Assembly (NCBI GenBank): GCA_020310875.1
Contig: CM035417.1
Span: 111,085,148-111,149,147, forward strand
From: Ceratopteris richardii
Lineage: Eukaryota > Streptophyta > Polypodiopsida > Polypodiales > Pteridaceae
DNA length: 64,000 bases
Direction: 5' to 3'
Positions 49,683 through 61,555 of the stretch are shown here, piece after piece. The position numbers were made by a program, and so were the translations under genes. Under the pieces are notes generated by a model. The model did no database searches and was not told the origin of the DNA. It saw only the letters and a list, made by a program, of their open reading frames with translations. The stretch's first letter is position 1. Each line of letters opens with the position of its first letter.

Positions 49683-50010
49683 CACTACAAGGAATACGGG
49701 CGTATAGCGATGGTTAAGGCGACACAATTTCGTCGCTATAAAATTGCAAAATGCGTCATTCTGAGCGTCCCGCGTGGACCGTCAATATAACAACGAGCGA
49801 AAAGATGTTGTTTGCGACCTATGGCGCGACAAGGTCTGCGACGCTTGCATAGAGCGTCCCTAACACGACAGTCTTAAAAAGCGTCGCATAAGCGATGCTT
49901 GTGTATGCCGCATAAGTGATGCCTTTTGGCGTCACATAAGTGATGCTAAAACATGTCGCTTATGCGATGATACTTGGACACATAGCATCGCTTACAGGAC
50001 GGTCTATTGA
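49683..50010. repeat. Left terminal and subterminal repeats of the complete CACTA
   Basis: Terminus plus several direct and inverted GTCGCATAAGCGATGC-like units between about 49,870 and 50,000. Confidence 0.88.
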
Positions 50011-50028
50011 CAGAAAAAATTTAAAATG

Positions 50029-50080
50029 TTGGAGGCTCTTCGATCGGCATTTTCACGCATCTGATTGAAGAGCTCTCCAA
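50029..50080. repeat. Hairpin near the CACTA left end
   Basis: Counterpart of 10,510-10,561: arms 50,029-50,045 and 50,063-50,080. Confidence 0.75.
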
Positions 50081-50210
50081 CGTTCGTAATTGCGCTGCGC
50101 TTACGAGCTGAAGCAAGTATATGCAGAATTGTTGTTTTGCCTAAGCTCTCTCTTATTGTCTCCCTCTATCTCTATTTATCTCTTTCTACATCTTTCTCTC
50201 TTTGAATTCT

Positions 50211-50745
<535 letters not shown>

Positions 50746-50985
50746 AGAAGAATGCTGAATCTAAAGCTTACTTGGAATTCTAGGCTTGGTTTTATTTTAG
50801 AGACGTCCTTATGCTTGAACAGTAGCCATAGATGCCTTCATTCATAAAAAATGTTATTATGAAAGTATTATTGTAATTAATACACATGTAGCATATGATC
50901 TCATTACATAAATTTGTAATTAATGTTTTCCAACAAACTTTCAAATTACTCTTACAAGTCTCATTGCCAGTGGAGTGCTTCTATC

Positions 50986-51630
50986 ATGGGAGCTGGACGT
51001 GAGACCGAAACATACAAAGGCCTTCATTGTGCTTCCTATAGGGCTAGCCGTCCTCCTTCACCACCGCTCCCATTCTTGAACCTTCTGTTGGAGGAGCTTG
51101 TGGCTGTGATTTTTGGCTGTGACCATGCGCCTTACAATGAATGCGTCACACAGCTTCTGTTTGGTATGTAATGAGGCCTTCGAGCTTCTCATATCAGCTA
51201 TGTAAAGAATGTCCGACCAGGGATGCCACTATTTTTGTTTAATTACATTGATAAAAAGTTGCATAGTATTTTTGAGGCAGACAGCTATGGAGAGATGAAC
51301 ATCAATCCATATGCCTGGACTGATGGGAAGCAGAAGACACAGTTTCCAACTCAGGTTCTTTGCTTAGATTTAATAATCTCTGATATTACATTAGGTCATT
51401 GTCTAAGGTGTAATGAGGTTTTGTTTACATGTAGGCACGCATACGGTTGAGATGTCAGTGTGCACCATTGACAGAAATCATATACAAAGGAGAATTAGCA
51501 GCGAATTATGTGAATTATTCACAGGAGAAAATCCTATTTGAGTTAAACCATGTGCAGACAGATAAGCTTATATCTCTTCTCATGAGAAACTCGTTCAGTG
51601 TCAGTAGACAGATTGTGGGTTTACAACATG
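50986..51630 (+). pseudogene. Captured DCD domain, unit 1, right arm
   Basis: Block 1 ends at 51,163 (LEELVAVIFGCDHAP, LLFG). A 12-base intron remnant follows (GTATGTAATGAG, 51,164-51,175). Block 2 is 51,176-51,354 (SYVKNVRPGMPLFLFNYIDK, GEMNINPYAW). An 80-bp GT-AG intron is at 51,355-51,434. Block 3 starts at 51,435 (VRLRCQCAPLTE, ILFELNHVQTDKLISLL). Except for the in-frame stop made by the 12-base remnant, the coding blocks are open. The domain is known from plant cell-death and stress proteins. Its N-terminal context (GAGRETETYKGLH) is not recognised. Confidence 0.83.
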
Positions 51631-51649
51631 GGTCCATGTCAGGGGACAA

Positions 51650-51990
51650 AGGAGAAGATGTTGACGGTTGCATACAAAGGCCTTCATTCTCCTTCCACTA
51701 GGGCTAGCCGTCCTCCTTCATCACCACTCTCGTTCTTGAACCTTCCGGCGGAGGAGCTTGCTGCTATGATTTTTGGTTGTGACCATGCGACTTACAATGA
51801 ATGCGTCACACATCTTCTGTTTGGTATAATTTATCTATCCTCTTACTTTCTATCACATATATATGTCTCTCCCTTTAAACCATAATGCATCATATCATGG
51901 TTTGGATTTCTCATTTTGAGATTCCACTATGCTTTCGATAGTATGTTTCTCCACGTCCTGGTCATGTGGACACCATTTCCTTCTGTGCCC

Positions 51991-52021
<31 letters not shown>

Positions 52022-52690
52022 CCCCTCCCTCCACATATTACTGCATGTTCATGTGTGTGCATGTTTTTGGTATGGCTTTCATGCGAACGTAGAGAAGAAT
52101 GCTGAATCTAAAGCTTACTTGGAATCCTAGGATTGCTTTTATTTTACAGAAATCCTTATGCATGAACAGTAGCTTGATCATTAGCTTTTGTGCATGTCCA
52201 GGCCTTCGAGCTTCTCATATCAACTATGTAAAGAATGTCCGACCAGGGATGCCACTATTTTTGTTTAAATACATTGATAAAAAGTTGCATAGTATTTTTG
52301 AGGCAGAGAGCTATGGAGAGATGAACATCAATCCATATGCCTAGACTGATGGGAAGCAAAAGACACAATTTTCAGCTCAGGTTCTTTGCTTAGATTTAAT
52401 AATCTCTGATATTACATTAGGTCACTGTGTGAGGCGTAATGAGGTTTTGTTTACATGTAGGCATGTGTACGATTGAGATGTCAGTGTGCACCATTGACAG
52501 AAAGCATATACAAGGGAACATTAGCAGTGAATTATGTGAAGTATTCACAGGAGAAAATCCTATTTGAGTTAAATCATGTGCAGACAGATAAGCTTATATC
52601 TCTTTGCATGAGAAACTCGTTAAGTGTTAATAGACAGGTTGTGGGTTTACAACATGGGTCCATGTTAGGGGACAAAGGAGAAGATGTTGA
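51650..52690 (+). pseudogene. Captured DCD domain, unit 2, right arm
   Basis: The fullest copy: block 1 to 51,823, a full-length 378-bp intron (51,824-52,201, GT...AG, with a CT run), block 2 (52,202-52,380), an 80-bp intron (52,381-52,460) and block 3 from 52,461. One tryptophan codon in block 2 (NPYAW) has become TAG at 52,342-52,344. The intact intron shows the original gene structure. Confidence 0.83.
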
Positions 52691-52699
52691 TGATTGCAT

Positions 52700-52945
52700 A
52701 CAAAGGCCTTCATTCTCCTTCCTCTAGGGCTAGCCGTCCTCCTTCATCACCACTCCCGTTCTTGAACCTTTCGGCAAAGGAGCTTGTTGCTGTGATTTTT
52801 GGTTGTGACCATGCAACTTACAATGAATGCGTCACACACCTTCTGTTTAATATGTAATCAGGCCTTCGAGCTTCTCATATCAGCTATGTAAAGAATGTCT
52901 GACCAGGGATGCCAATATTTTTGTTTAATTACATTGATAAAACGT
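52700..52945 (+). pseudogene. Captured DCD domain, unit 3 (truncated), right arm
   Basis: Block 1 to 52,849, then the 12-base remnant with its GT mutated to AT (52,850-52,861), then block 2 broken off after YIDK. It joins the minus-strand polymerase fragment at about 52,945, the same junction as in the left arm. Confidence 0.75.
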
Positions 52946-52946
52946 T

Positions 52947-54253
52947 GCAATTCAATGGTATTACTCTTTCTTGGTGCAGACTGGCAAAATACATAAGTAT
53001 AAGCTGGTTCAATCAATGATGTCACGATCACACTACACCAACACACTCTGAGCCAAGGCCAGGACACTATGGATCCTTTGATTTCCAGTCTGCCTCTTCG
53101 ATGTTGTCCAAAACTTCATAATTCAATTGTATTACATGATTGTCTATTCGTGTCCGAACAGAACCATCATATGCTAAATACACTTCCCTTAACCCATACA
53201 TACATTTTCGAAAAAGTTCTCCATGCCCCTCAGCTCCATACCCTTTTCCACGTTTTCGGGAAGACACTAAATGATAAAGGAATTCTTTGGAGGTTAAACC
53301 ATCTAAAAATCAAGAATGAATTATTGCAAAACCATCATGAAAGTCAAAAAAGAACAACTCCTCTCCGTTTACAGACTGTAAACCTAAGCATGCACACTGT
53401 TGTATCAAGTTTGACAATGATCCTTTGCTTCCAGCCCTTATCATTACCATCATGGAATTGGATGGATAGCTATGCCTCTCAACAAGGGTTGGTATTTCCC
53501 CAAGAACACGTTGAAATTCACAAATTGCTGATCTTCTAGCACTGATTTCTTCAACTAAGCTAAGAAAAATTTCTTGGTAACCATAGTCAAGGATATCACT
53601 ATGACATGGATTAATAAAAGTTCTTGGAATGAGTTCCTCGTTTCCTGACAAGACTAATTGGATCATCCTTTCCAAAGTGAGAACTCTCTGAGAAGACAAT
53701 CTGCCATCATCTACAGCAATGTGAACTTCTTCAAGAAGTTTTTTATATGTTCTGATTTCATCTGTTAAGTACATGTCTTTCAAGCCAACACTGAACCCTG
53801 TTCGGAAAAGCCATTCATGCAGAACACTTTGAAGGCATGTTAGGAACTGAAGAGCAGTTTCAGCCCCTTTTTGATACCAAAGACTTGGGACAATTCCCGT
53901 ATGGTAATCTGTTAACCATTTATTGCCAACAGGACACTGCATTATCTCCCTGTCATGCACAACTACACTACCTAATTATGTGTACTCTACACGAGGGGAA
54001 AGGTCATATTTAAGACCTGTATCCCTGTCCACAAAGGAGCTTTTATACGCGGTGCCTTAATTATTGTAGGCCTGGGAGCAAGAGAGTCACAATACATATT
54101 TAACATTTGAATTTCATGTTTTAGCAGCCAAAAATGATTTTCTAAAATCAAATGGCTTGAAAGGATGCCATCCTGAGATAATTTCAGTAAAGCTTGGCCT
54201 CCTTAGGTAGATATTAACTGATGACTTAAATCCAACAATTCAAAAATCTCAGC
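52947..54253 (-). pseudogene. NRPD1: Captured RNA polymerase IV/V largest-subunit fragment, copy N1, right arm
   Basis: Best-preserved copy. An open minus-strand stretch of 216 codons (53,310-53,960) covers HDREIMQCPVGNKWL, WLFRTGFSVGLKDMYL, EFQRVLGEIPTLVER and RAGSKGSLSNLIQQ. It continues in the same frame after one stop with FLDGLTSKEFLYHLVSSRKR and GLREVYLAYDGSVRT (53,067-53,267). The upstream part (to 54,253) has PTIIKA and PLWTGIQVLNM and ends at a splice acceptor. The shared TAG is at 53,067-53,069, followed by a frameshift. The exon with the magnesium-binding NADFDGD loop is missing, so no active polymerase could be made. It is antisense to the DCD units. Confidence 0.87.
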
Positions 54254-54265
54254 CTTCTCTCTCTT

Positions 54266-54309
<44 letters not shown>

Positions 54310-54960
54310 CCTCTCTCTCGTTCTCTTCTTGCTCTCGCGTGTTAATCTCGGCACAAATGTGCCGGGAGAAATCAAACTTTTTTTTTATGTGTGTGTATGT
54401 GTCTTTGTGTGTATGTGTATGCATGTATGTATGCATATGTGTGTGTATGCATGTGTATATGTGTGTATGCATCATTATGTGTGTATGTGTATATGTGTGT
54501 ATGTTTGTGTGTGTGTATATGTGTGTGTATGTGTATGTGTTGCAATAAAAATGCATGATTTCTTCAAGTTTAAAATAGTATTTTATGAACTAAAAAAAAA
54601 GGGGCTAACAAACATTTTGATGATGGTACGTAACTATATCATGGTCTTATAAACTGGTAACATTCCAAGTTTGAAACTGTTAAGATGTCTCTAAATCTGC
54701 AGAGCTACCCTTGGTGGATCGGTTTTCCTCTTTATTGTGTTCGAAGAAATGGCAAGAATGGATTTTTGATCTATGCCTTTCAAAGATGTGATGGAGCATC
54801 TTAGAAGGGTCTCCTAGAAAATGAGAAGGGAAAACAAATCATGATGATCGAACTTCCCAAAGTTCTCTTTGTTTTGTCTTACCTCGAAAACCAATTATGT
54901 TTTAACAACATTACATTAAAATCAAAACTATAAGAAGAGATCATAATTGTCAAAGATTAC
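54254..54960. other. CT/TG arrays, palindrome and unassigned exon-like segment, right arm
   Basis: CT run (54,264-54,306), palindrome with core CGGCACAAATGTGCCGGG (54,346-54,369), TG array (54,386-54,540), then the conserved minus-strand segment at 54,650-54,853 that may belong to the captured gene but is not recognised. Confidence 0.6.
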
Positions 54961-56043
54961 CTTTAGCAATTCAATAGGATTACTCTTTGTTGGTGCAGAT
55001 TGGCGAAATGCATAACTATAAGCTGGTTCAATCAATGATGTCACAACCAATACACCAGCAGGCTCTGAACCAAGGCCAAGACTCTACGGAGCCTTTGATT
55101 TCCACTCTACCTCTTTGATGTTCTCCAAAACTTCATAATTGAATTGTATTACATGATTGTCTGTTCATGTCCGAACAGAACCATCATATGCTAAATACAC
55201 TTCCCTTAACCCATACATACATTTTCAAAAACGTTCTCTAGGCCCCTCAGCTCCATACCCTTTTCCAGGTTTTCAGGAACACACTAAATGATAAAGGAAT
55301 TCTTTGGAGGTTAAACCATCTAAAAAGCAAGAATGAATTATTGCCAAACCATCATGAAAGTCAGAAAAAAACAACTCCTCTCCGTTTACAGACTATAAAC
55401 CTAAGCATGCACACTGTTGTATCAAGTTTGACAATGATCCTTTGCTTCCAGCCCTTGTCATTGCCATCATGGAATTGGATGGACAGGTATGCCTGTCAAC
55501 AACAGTTGGTATTTCCCCAAGAACACGTTGAAATTCACAAATTGCTGATCTTCTAGCATTGATTTCCTCAATTAAGCTAAGAAAATTTTCTTGGTAACCA
55601 TAGTCAAGGATATCACTATGACATGGATTGATAAAAGTTCTTGGAATGAGTTCCTCTTTTCCTAACAAGACTAATCGGATCTGCCTTTCCAAAGTGAAAA
55701 CTCTATGAGAAGACAATCTGCCATCATCTACAGCAATATGAACTCCTTCAAGAAGTTTTTTTATATGTTCTAATTTCATCTGTTAAGTACATGTCTTTCA
55801 AGCCAACACTGAACCATGTTTGGAAAAGCCATTCATGCAAAACATTTTGAAGGCATGTTAGGAGCTGAAGAGCAGTTTCAGTCCCTTTCTGATAGCAAAC
55901 TTGGGACAATTCCCGTATGGCAATCTGTTAACCATTTATTGCCAATAGGACACTGCATTATCTCGCTGTCATGCACAACTACACTGCCTAAATATGTGTA
56001 CTCTACACCAAGGGGAAAGGTCATATTTAAGACCTGTATCCTT
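54961..56043 (-). pseudogene. NRPD1: Captured RNA polymerase IV/V fragment, copy N2, right arm
   Basis: Tandem copy 2.0 kb from N1 with the same motifs (FINPCHSDILDYGYQEN at 55,600, RAGSKGSLSNLIQQ near 55,430) and the shared TAG at 55,084-55,086. It is cut at its upstream end near 56,043, in the segment before IIKA, where a TG array begins. At the downstream end it keeps an exon edge with GT (54,961 side) that N1 lost at its junction with the DCD unit. Confidence 0.84.
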
Positions 56044-57120
56044 GTGTGAATGCATGTGTATGTGTGTGAATGCATCATTATGTGTGTATGCATCTATATG
56101 TGTGTATGCATGTGTATGTGTGTGAATGCATCATTATGTGTGTATGTGTCTATGTGTGTGTGTATATGTGTGTGTATGTGTGTGCGCGTCTATGTGCATG
56201 TGTGTGTGTCTATGAGTGTGTATCTGTTTATGTGTGTGTATGTGTCTATGTGTGTGTATGTGTCTATGTGTGTATGTGTATGCATGTATGTATGCATATG
56301 TGTGTGTATGTGTGTATGCATTATGTATGCATATGTGTGTGTATGCATTATGTATGTGTATGTATGCATGTACATTATGTATGCATATGCATTATGTATG
56401 TGTATGTATGCATGTGCATTATGTATGCATATGTGTGTGTATGCATGTAAGTATGTATGTATGTATGCATATACATATGCATTATGTATGCATATCTATG
56501 CATGTATGTGTATGTGTGTGCTTGTCTCTCTATGTGTGTGTGTATGCATATATGTGTGTGTATGTGTGTGTGTGTGTATGTGTGTGTGTATGTGTGTATA
56601 TGTGTGTATGTGTGTGTATGTGTATGTGTATATGTGTGTGCATGTGCATGCATTATGTATGTGTATGTCTACATGTGCATTATGTATGCATATGTGTGTA
56701 TGCATATATGTGTGTGTGCATGTATATGTGTGTGTGTATGCATGTATATGTTTGTGTATGCAACATTATGTGTGTATGTGTGTGTGTATTTGTGTGTGTA
56801 TGTGTGTGTGTGTGTGTCTATGTGTATGTGTGTGTGTGTGTGTCTATGTGTGTGTATGTGTATGTGTATATGTGTGTGCATGTGTATGCATTATGTATGT
56901 GTATGTCTGCATGTGCATTATGTATGCATATGTGTGTGTATGCATATATGTGTGTGTGTATGCATGTATATGTGTGTGTATGAAACATTATGTGTGTATG
57001 TGTGTATATGTGTGTGTATGTGTGTGTCTATCTATGTGTATGTGTGTGTGTGTGTCTATGTGTGTATATGTGTGTGTGTGTATGCATATGTATGTGTGTG
57101 TAAGTGTGTGTGCGTGTGCA
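56044..57120. repeat. TG-rich array of about 1.1 kb
   Basis: Built of TGTGTGTATG, TGCATGTGTATG and similar units with no longer regular period. The 433-codon plus-strand open frame across it is a by-product: it reads almost only C, V, Y and M. Confidence 0.95.
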
Positions 57121-57145
57121 CATACCTGGTCTTCCTCTTTGCATC

Positions 57146-57209
57146 TCTCTCTCTCTCTCTCTCTAGTTTTGTTGCTCTCGTCAGATCTCGGCACAAATGT
57201 GCCGGGAGA
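57146..57209. repeat. CT run and palindrome before the right CACTA end
   Basis: CT run at 57,146-57,164 and the same palindrome as at 54,346 (57,186-57,209). Confidence 0.85.
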
Positions 57210-57234
57210 ATTTGAATTTTCTTTTTACCATTCC

Positions 57235-57515
57235 AGAGCGTCGCTTATGCAACGCTCTAGAAAGGACCATGTATATGCATCGCTATCCAGTTTGCCCACG
57301 TTGCCAATAACGTCGCTAGGCAATGATGCTACTTGCGACGCAGAGATTTAGTCTCGCATAAGCGACGCAAGCATCACTTATGCCACATATGCGCTTCAAA
57401 AAAAAAATCAAAAACTTTACCGTCGCTTATGCGATGCTAGTGTCGCATAAGCTACGGTACTCATTTTTTTTTTTCAATTTGGGGGCGTCGCTACGCCCCC
57501 CTATTTCTTGTAGTG
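57235..57515. repeat. Right subterminal and terminal repeats of the complete CACTA
   Basis: Several GCGTCGCTTATGCGATGC-like units in both orientations, then the terminus TTTCTTGTAGTG ending at 57,515, followed by the CAT target copy. Confidence 0.9.
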
Positions 57516-60450
57516 CATAAATCCTTTTGGGTAGGCATCAAGCAAGAAATGAAGTAAGTCAGACAAGGCAAAATATGATGATTTAAAGCAAAAACTTTGT
57601 GAGATAAGGAGCTCTGATAAGCATGCCAATTAAATAATTTACCTCTAAATTTGTGAAGAACCCATTCCCACCTTTGATTAAGAGAGACATGGAGTCCCAT
57701 AGAAATGCCCAATAGTCTCAAGATTTCCCCATCCTTAATAATTTCATAGCCAAGGGATTTAATACATTCAGGGATAGAGTTGTTGGAGGCTTAAAAGCAG
57801 TTTTTTTTTTGGTTGACATGGGACCCACTAGCCAAAAAAAGTGTTCAAACGATCAAGAAATCCTTGGATAGAGTTGATGTTAGCTTTCAAAAGCCCATTG
57901 GTGTCATGAGCAAAGGCACGGAGGCATAGGGGCTTAGGAGAGCCACGAATGTCAATGCCCTCTATTTTGTTTTGGGCAATAGCATCATTGATCAAGCACC
58001 CAAGGGCATCACTGACAATAGCAAAGAGAAGGAGGGCACCCTTGCCTAATAGATCTCTTTAGTCTAAATGGGGGGAGAGAGGGATCCATTGATGGAGAAC
58101 CTATAATGAGCATTGCCAAATAGATTGATAACTTCTTTAATGAAGAACTTACCAGCTCCTATGTCATGGAGGGATTAGAGAACAAAGTCAATTTTGAAGA
58201 AATAGAAGGGTTGATTGGACTCATTAGCATACTCAACAGCTTTCCAAAGGGAGATAATTGCATCCAAAATGAATCTACCTTTGATAAATCCTTTTGGCTC
58301 AGGAAGGATGATGTACCTCATCATAGGAATAAGCCTTCTAGCAAAGGAGGAGGCAAGGATCTTGTAGATAGTGGTCAAACAAGTGATAGGTCTCCATTTA
58401 TTTAAATCCTCTTTAGGTCCCTTTTTGTGAATCAGTATAACTCTAGTGTTGATCTCAATAGGAAGAGTGCTTCTACTAATAGCTTCTTTCCAAATCAAGA
58501 GAAGGAAGGGGACAAGGAAATCCTTAAGAGCAATGAAAAACTCATTGGGAAGGCCATCAAGGCTAGGATTTTTGCAAGGTTTCAATTTACCAATTGTTTC
58601 TTTAACCTCACCAATAGTGAGGGGCAGGTCCAACAGAGAGGCCACTCCAGGAGGAATAGATTTATTCCTTTTAAGAGAAATATAATAGGCTCTCGCTCTG
58701 CGGATATCCTCCCCACACTTGGGAGAGCTAGAGAAAACATTTGTAAAGAATCTGGTAGCCTCCTGCAAATTCTCCTCAACATTGATAGCAAAAACACCAG
58801 ACTCTTACATCAACATAGGTATGAAGTCCTTGCATTTTTTCTTCTTCAACAAAGAGAACATAATTTTGTTAGGTTTATCTAGATTTCTAGCCCAAAAAGC
58901 TCTTGAGGAGGAGAGAATACCAGTAGCTTCAATGTACTCTTCATATTTTAACCTTTCTTGAAGATATAATATCCTTTCCACCTTACTCTACTAGGGGTTA
59001 AGAGAGGAGTAAAGGAGACCAATTTTACTTGATATTTGTTTTCTTCTATTGGCCCTTATGCTTTTCTTCAGCTTTTTATAATGGGTAAAAAGATCTTGGA
59101 TTTCTCTCATGGATCTTCCCCAAGCTACAAAAGGGTTAAGATGTTGCCTAAAGTGGTGGGAGAAGATCTTGTTAGTCTTCTCAATCACATAGGGGATTTT
59201 AAGTAAAGAGGGATCAAGGTGAGGCCAGCCAGACCTCACATTCAGATAGTTCTTCTTGAGAGACATGGAGGAGGGATAATGATCAGAGATGCAAAGGGAA
59301 AAGTCAAGAGTAGCCTTGACATTCCAAAATTGCTACAAGAGGGGAATGTTGATATAGCATCTGCCTAGCCGAGCAGCAAGGTGTCTTTCACCTTTTTGCT
59401 TATTGTTCCAGGAGAGGCCAATACAAGTTGATATATCCATAAGGTCTTGACAAGGTTTAGCCAAGATCTCCACTCTTGGCCACTGGTGAAACTTCCTTTC
59501 TTACAAAATCTATCATTAATAGTAGTCTCCATATTGGAATATCCTATAATGATGATGGGAAGAGGAAGGATACTCATTTCTTCCCAACATTTTGACCTCA
59601 GAGAAGGACAAGTAGACGCATAGAGACTGACAATAGTGTGGTCAAAAGGCTTTTTAAGGGTAATGTCTACCCATTGATGAGCAGGGCTAACATGGGTCTC
59701 TTGCACCACGTGGCTAATGGAGTGGGAAATCCCAAGGGGAGTGCCTCCCCTACCTTGGGGGTGGTTGGTAAAAAACTAGCAGTGATTGTTGGACACAATA
59801 GTCAACTATAAGGGGAGCCTAATGCCACTCAGCTTTTATTCTTGAAGGCATATGAATGCAGGTCAAATTGACAATTCAAACATCCATTTGGAAATGCACT
59901 TTGCCCTAATCAAGTGTAAGAACCCTTTAGTATTAAATGCAATATCATCCGTAAAGAAAAAAAAAAAGATAAAGAAACAACTTAATAAACCAAAAAGTCA
60001 TTTTCTAATATTATTGATAAGATTTTTCAAGGACACAACATTTATCAGGATATCCTTCCTCCTAGTTTTAGAGTTACCATCTTTCCTTTTAGATTTGGAG
60101 GAGCTTTGACCAATAGCATCTTCATTTTCTTTTTGTGTAGTCTGGGGTTCCTCCAAGTCAAAACCATTTTGCTGCATTTTCTCCATCTTTTTAGTGTCAT
60201 GAGCATTTAGTTCCTCCGAGAACCTCGAATCAGATGTGCGCAAGGATTCATGGCCAACCATACCATTTGTGGCTGAATCATGACCTGTTGCCCATTGAAC
60301 CACTTTTTTTTGCTTACTACTTTAGTCCATCCTAAATTGGATTCAAGACTGGACCCCTTGCTGCCTACACGTTTAGAAGATTTGTCAACTTCCATATTGG
60401 AAGGGGTCTCTCCAATGACAAGAATCTAGATTAGCTTATCCTTTGAGAGC
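57516..60450 (-). pseudogene. 5' part of LINE B (minus strand)
   Basis: Continuation of the LINE interrupted by the CACTA. On the minus strand, from upstream: a linker or ORF1-like region (59,998-60,395; KSKRKDGNSKTRRKD), an AP-type endonuclease (59,365-59,709; VQETHVSP and IIIIGYSNMET where GDFN is usual), and a spacer (58,991-59,266). The N-terminal half of reverse transcriptase is at 58,175-58,768 (NKWRPITCL, GFIKGRFILDAI). The post-active-site part is at 57,516-57,721 (MRLLGISMGLHVSLNQRWEW). The protein then resumes at 49,682. Stops and frameshifts, one near the polymerase centre, make it inactive. Confidence 0.87.
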
Positions 60451-61555
60451 TCAACACCTATTGGAGAATCATAAGCTTATGAAAAAGGATTAAAACATCT
60501 TCAAGGAGAACAACAAAAGTATTGATTCACTTCATACCCTTTTTTGTGTTCTTTTCCTAGTGTTTCTTGGAATCTTGTCTCTCGTTGATCTTAGGAGTAG
60601 GAGGGTTATGAGAGGGTTTACCTGCAAGGCGTCTCTCCTCTGGCTTCCTTAGAGCACCGAACTTCTTCAAAGTTCCCTACTGCTAGTTAGTTCCAAAAAA
60701 GAGAGCTATCTAAAGCAATCATGTTTCTTATTTTCATTGCCCCCCTCTCGGGGGAGAGTGAGGCCAAGTGGAGCGTGCTTAGTAGTTTAGGTCTTCTAGT
60801 TCGTTCCACAACAACAAGGATGATGGAATGATAGCAGTGACTCGCTCGAGCATCTGGTGAAGGACATGCTCAGATCGCTAGGGTTTTTCCTTTCTCTAGA
60901 GCGGAAGGAGTTGACATAAGCATTCTTTAATGAGATTGTTGGGAAAAGAAAGGATGGCAGGTGAAAGAGCGATCACTTGTTACATATATGGGTTGTGTGG
61001 GGGGGGAGGGCAGAAACATGATTCATCTATGCATGTCTTTAGTTTTCTCTCTTCATCTCTCTCTTACATACACTCATCTCTATTTTCATCTTAATGAAAC
61101 ATTCATATGTGAGATTGGTCATTGCCTAGGCGTGTTGGAATTTGTAGTATCCATGAGCATTAGCTTCTATGAAAGCCTCATCTAGTGATGGAAGTAATAG
61201 CAACAACTCTCTCTTCCACGTCATGTGCACGCCTAAGACAAAGAGGAGGAGAGTTCTTGTATGCTCTCTATTAGTCCTTTGAATGGGAGAAGCACAAAAA
61301 TAGAACCTTTTCTAGGGTGCAATGTTCCTTCAAACATTGTATATCGGATAGAAGGAGACATGTACTCTCTAATTCTGCAGGTCCACCTACCTTGTCCTTA
61401 CTTTTTAGTGATCAACCCGTACACCTCTATCTCTATTGTGGGAGTCTTTAGGTGGTTCAATACAAATTTTGTATTGAAGGGGGGAGGGGCAAAGGTAATG
61501 AGGAAGATGAGGGGAGGGCTGTTGAAGCTTATTGAACATGAGCAATTTCTGATGA
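60451..61555. other. No recognisable gene
   Basis: Short frames only. It lies upstream of LINE B and may hold its 5' leader. A G-rich run occurs near 60,990. Confidence 0.45.

Noticed and set aside
49860..50000. Regular repeats resembling a CRISPR array
   Set aside because: The units are irregular, in both orientations, and sit at transposon ends in a plant genome; they are CACTA subterminal repeats.
56050..57351. 433-codon plus-strand open frame
   Set aside because: It crosses the TG-rich array and reads almost only C, V, Y and M. Simple repeats lacking stop codons give such frames on either strand.
58427..58882. 151-codon plus-strand frame
   Set aside because: Antisense to the LINE B reverse transcriptase.
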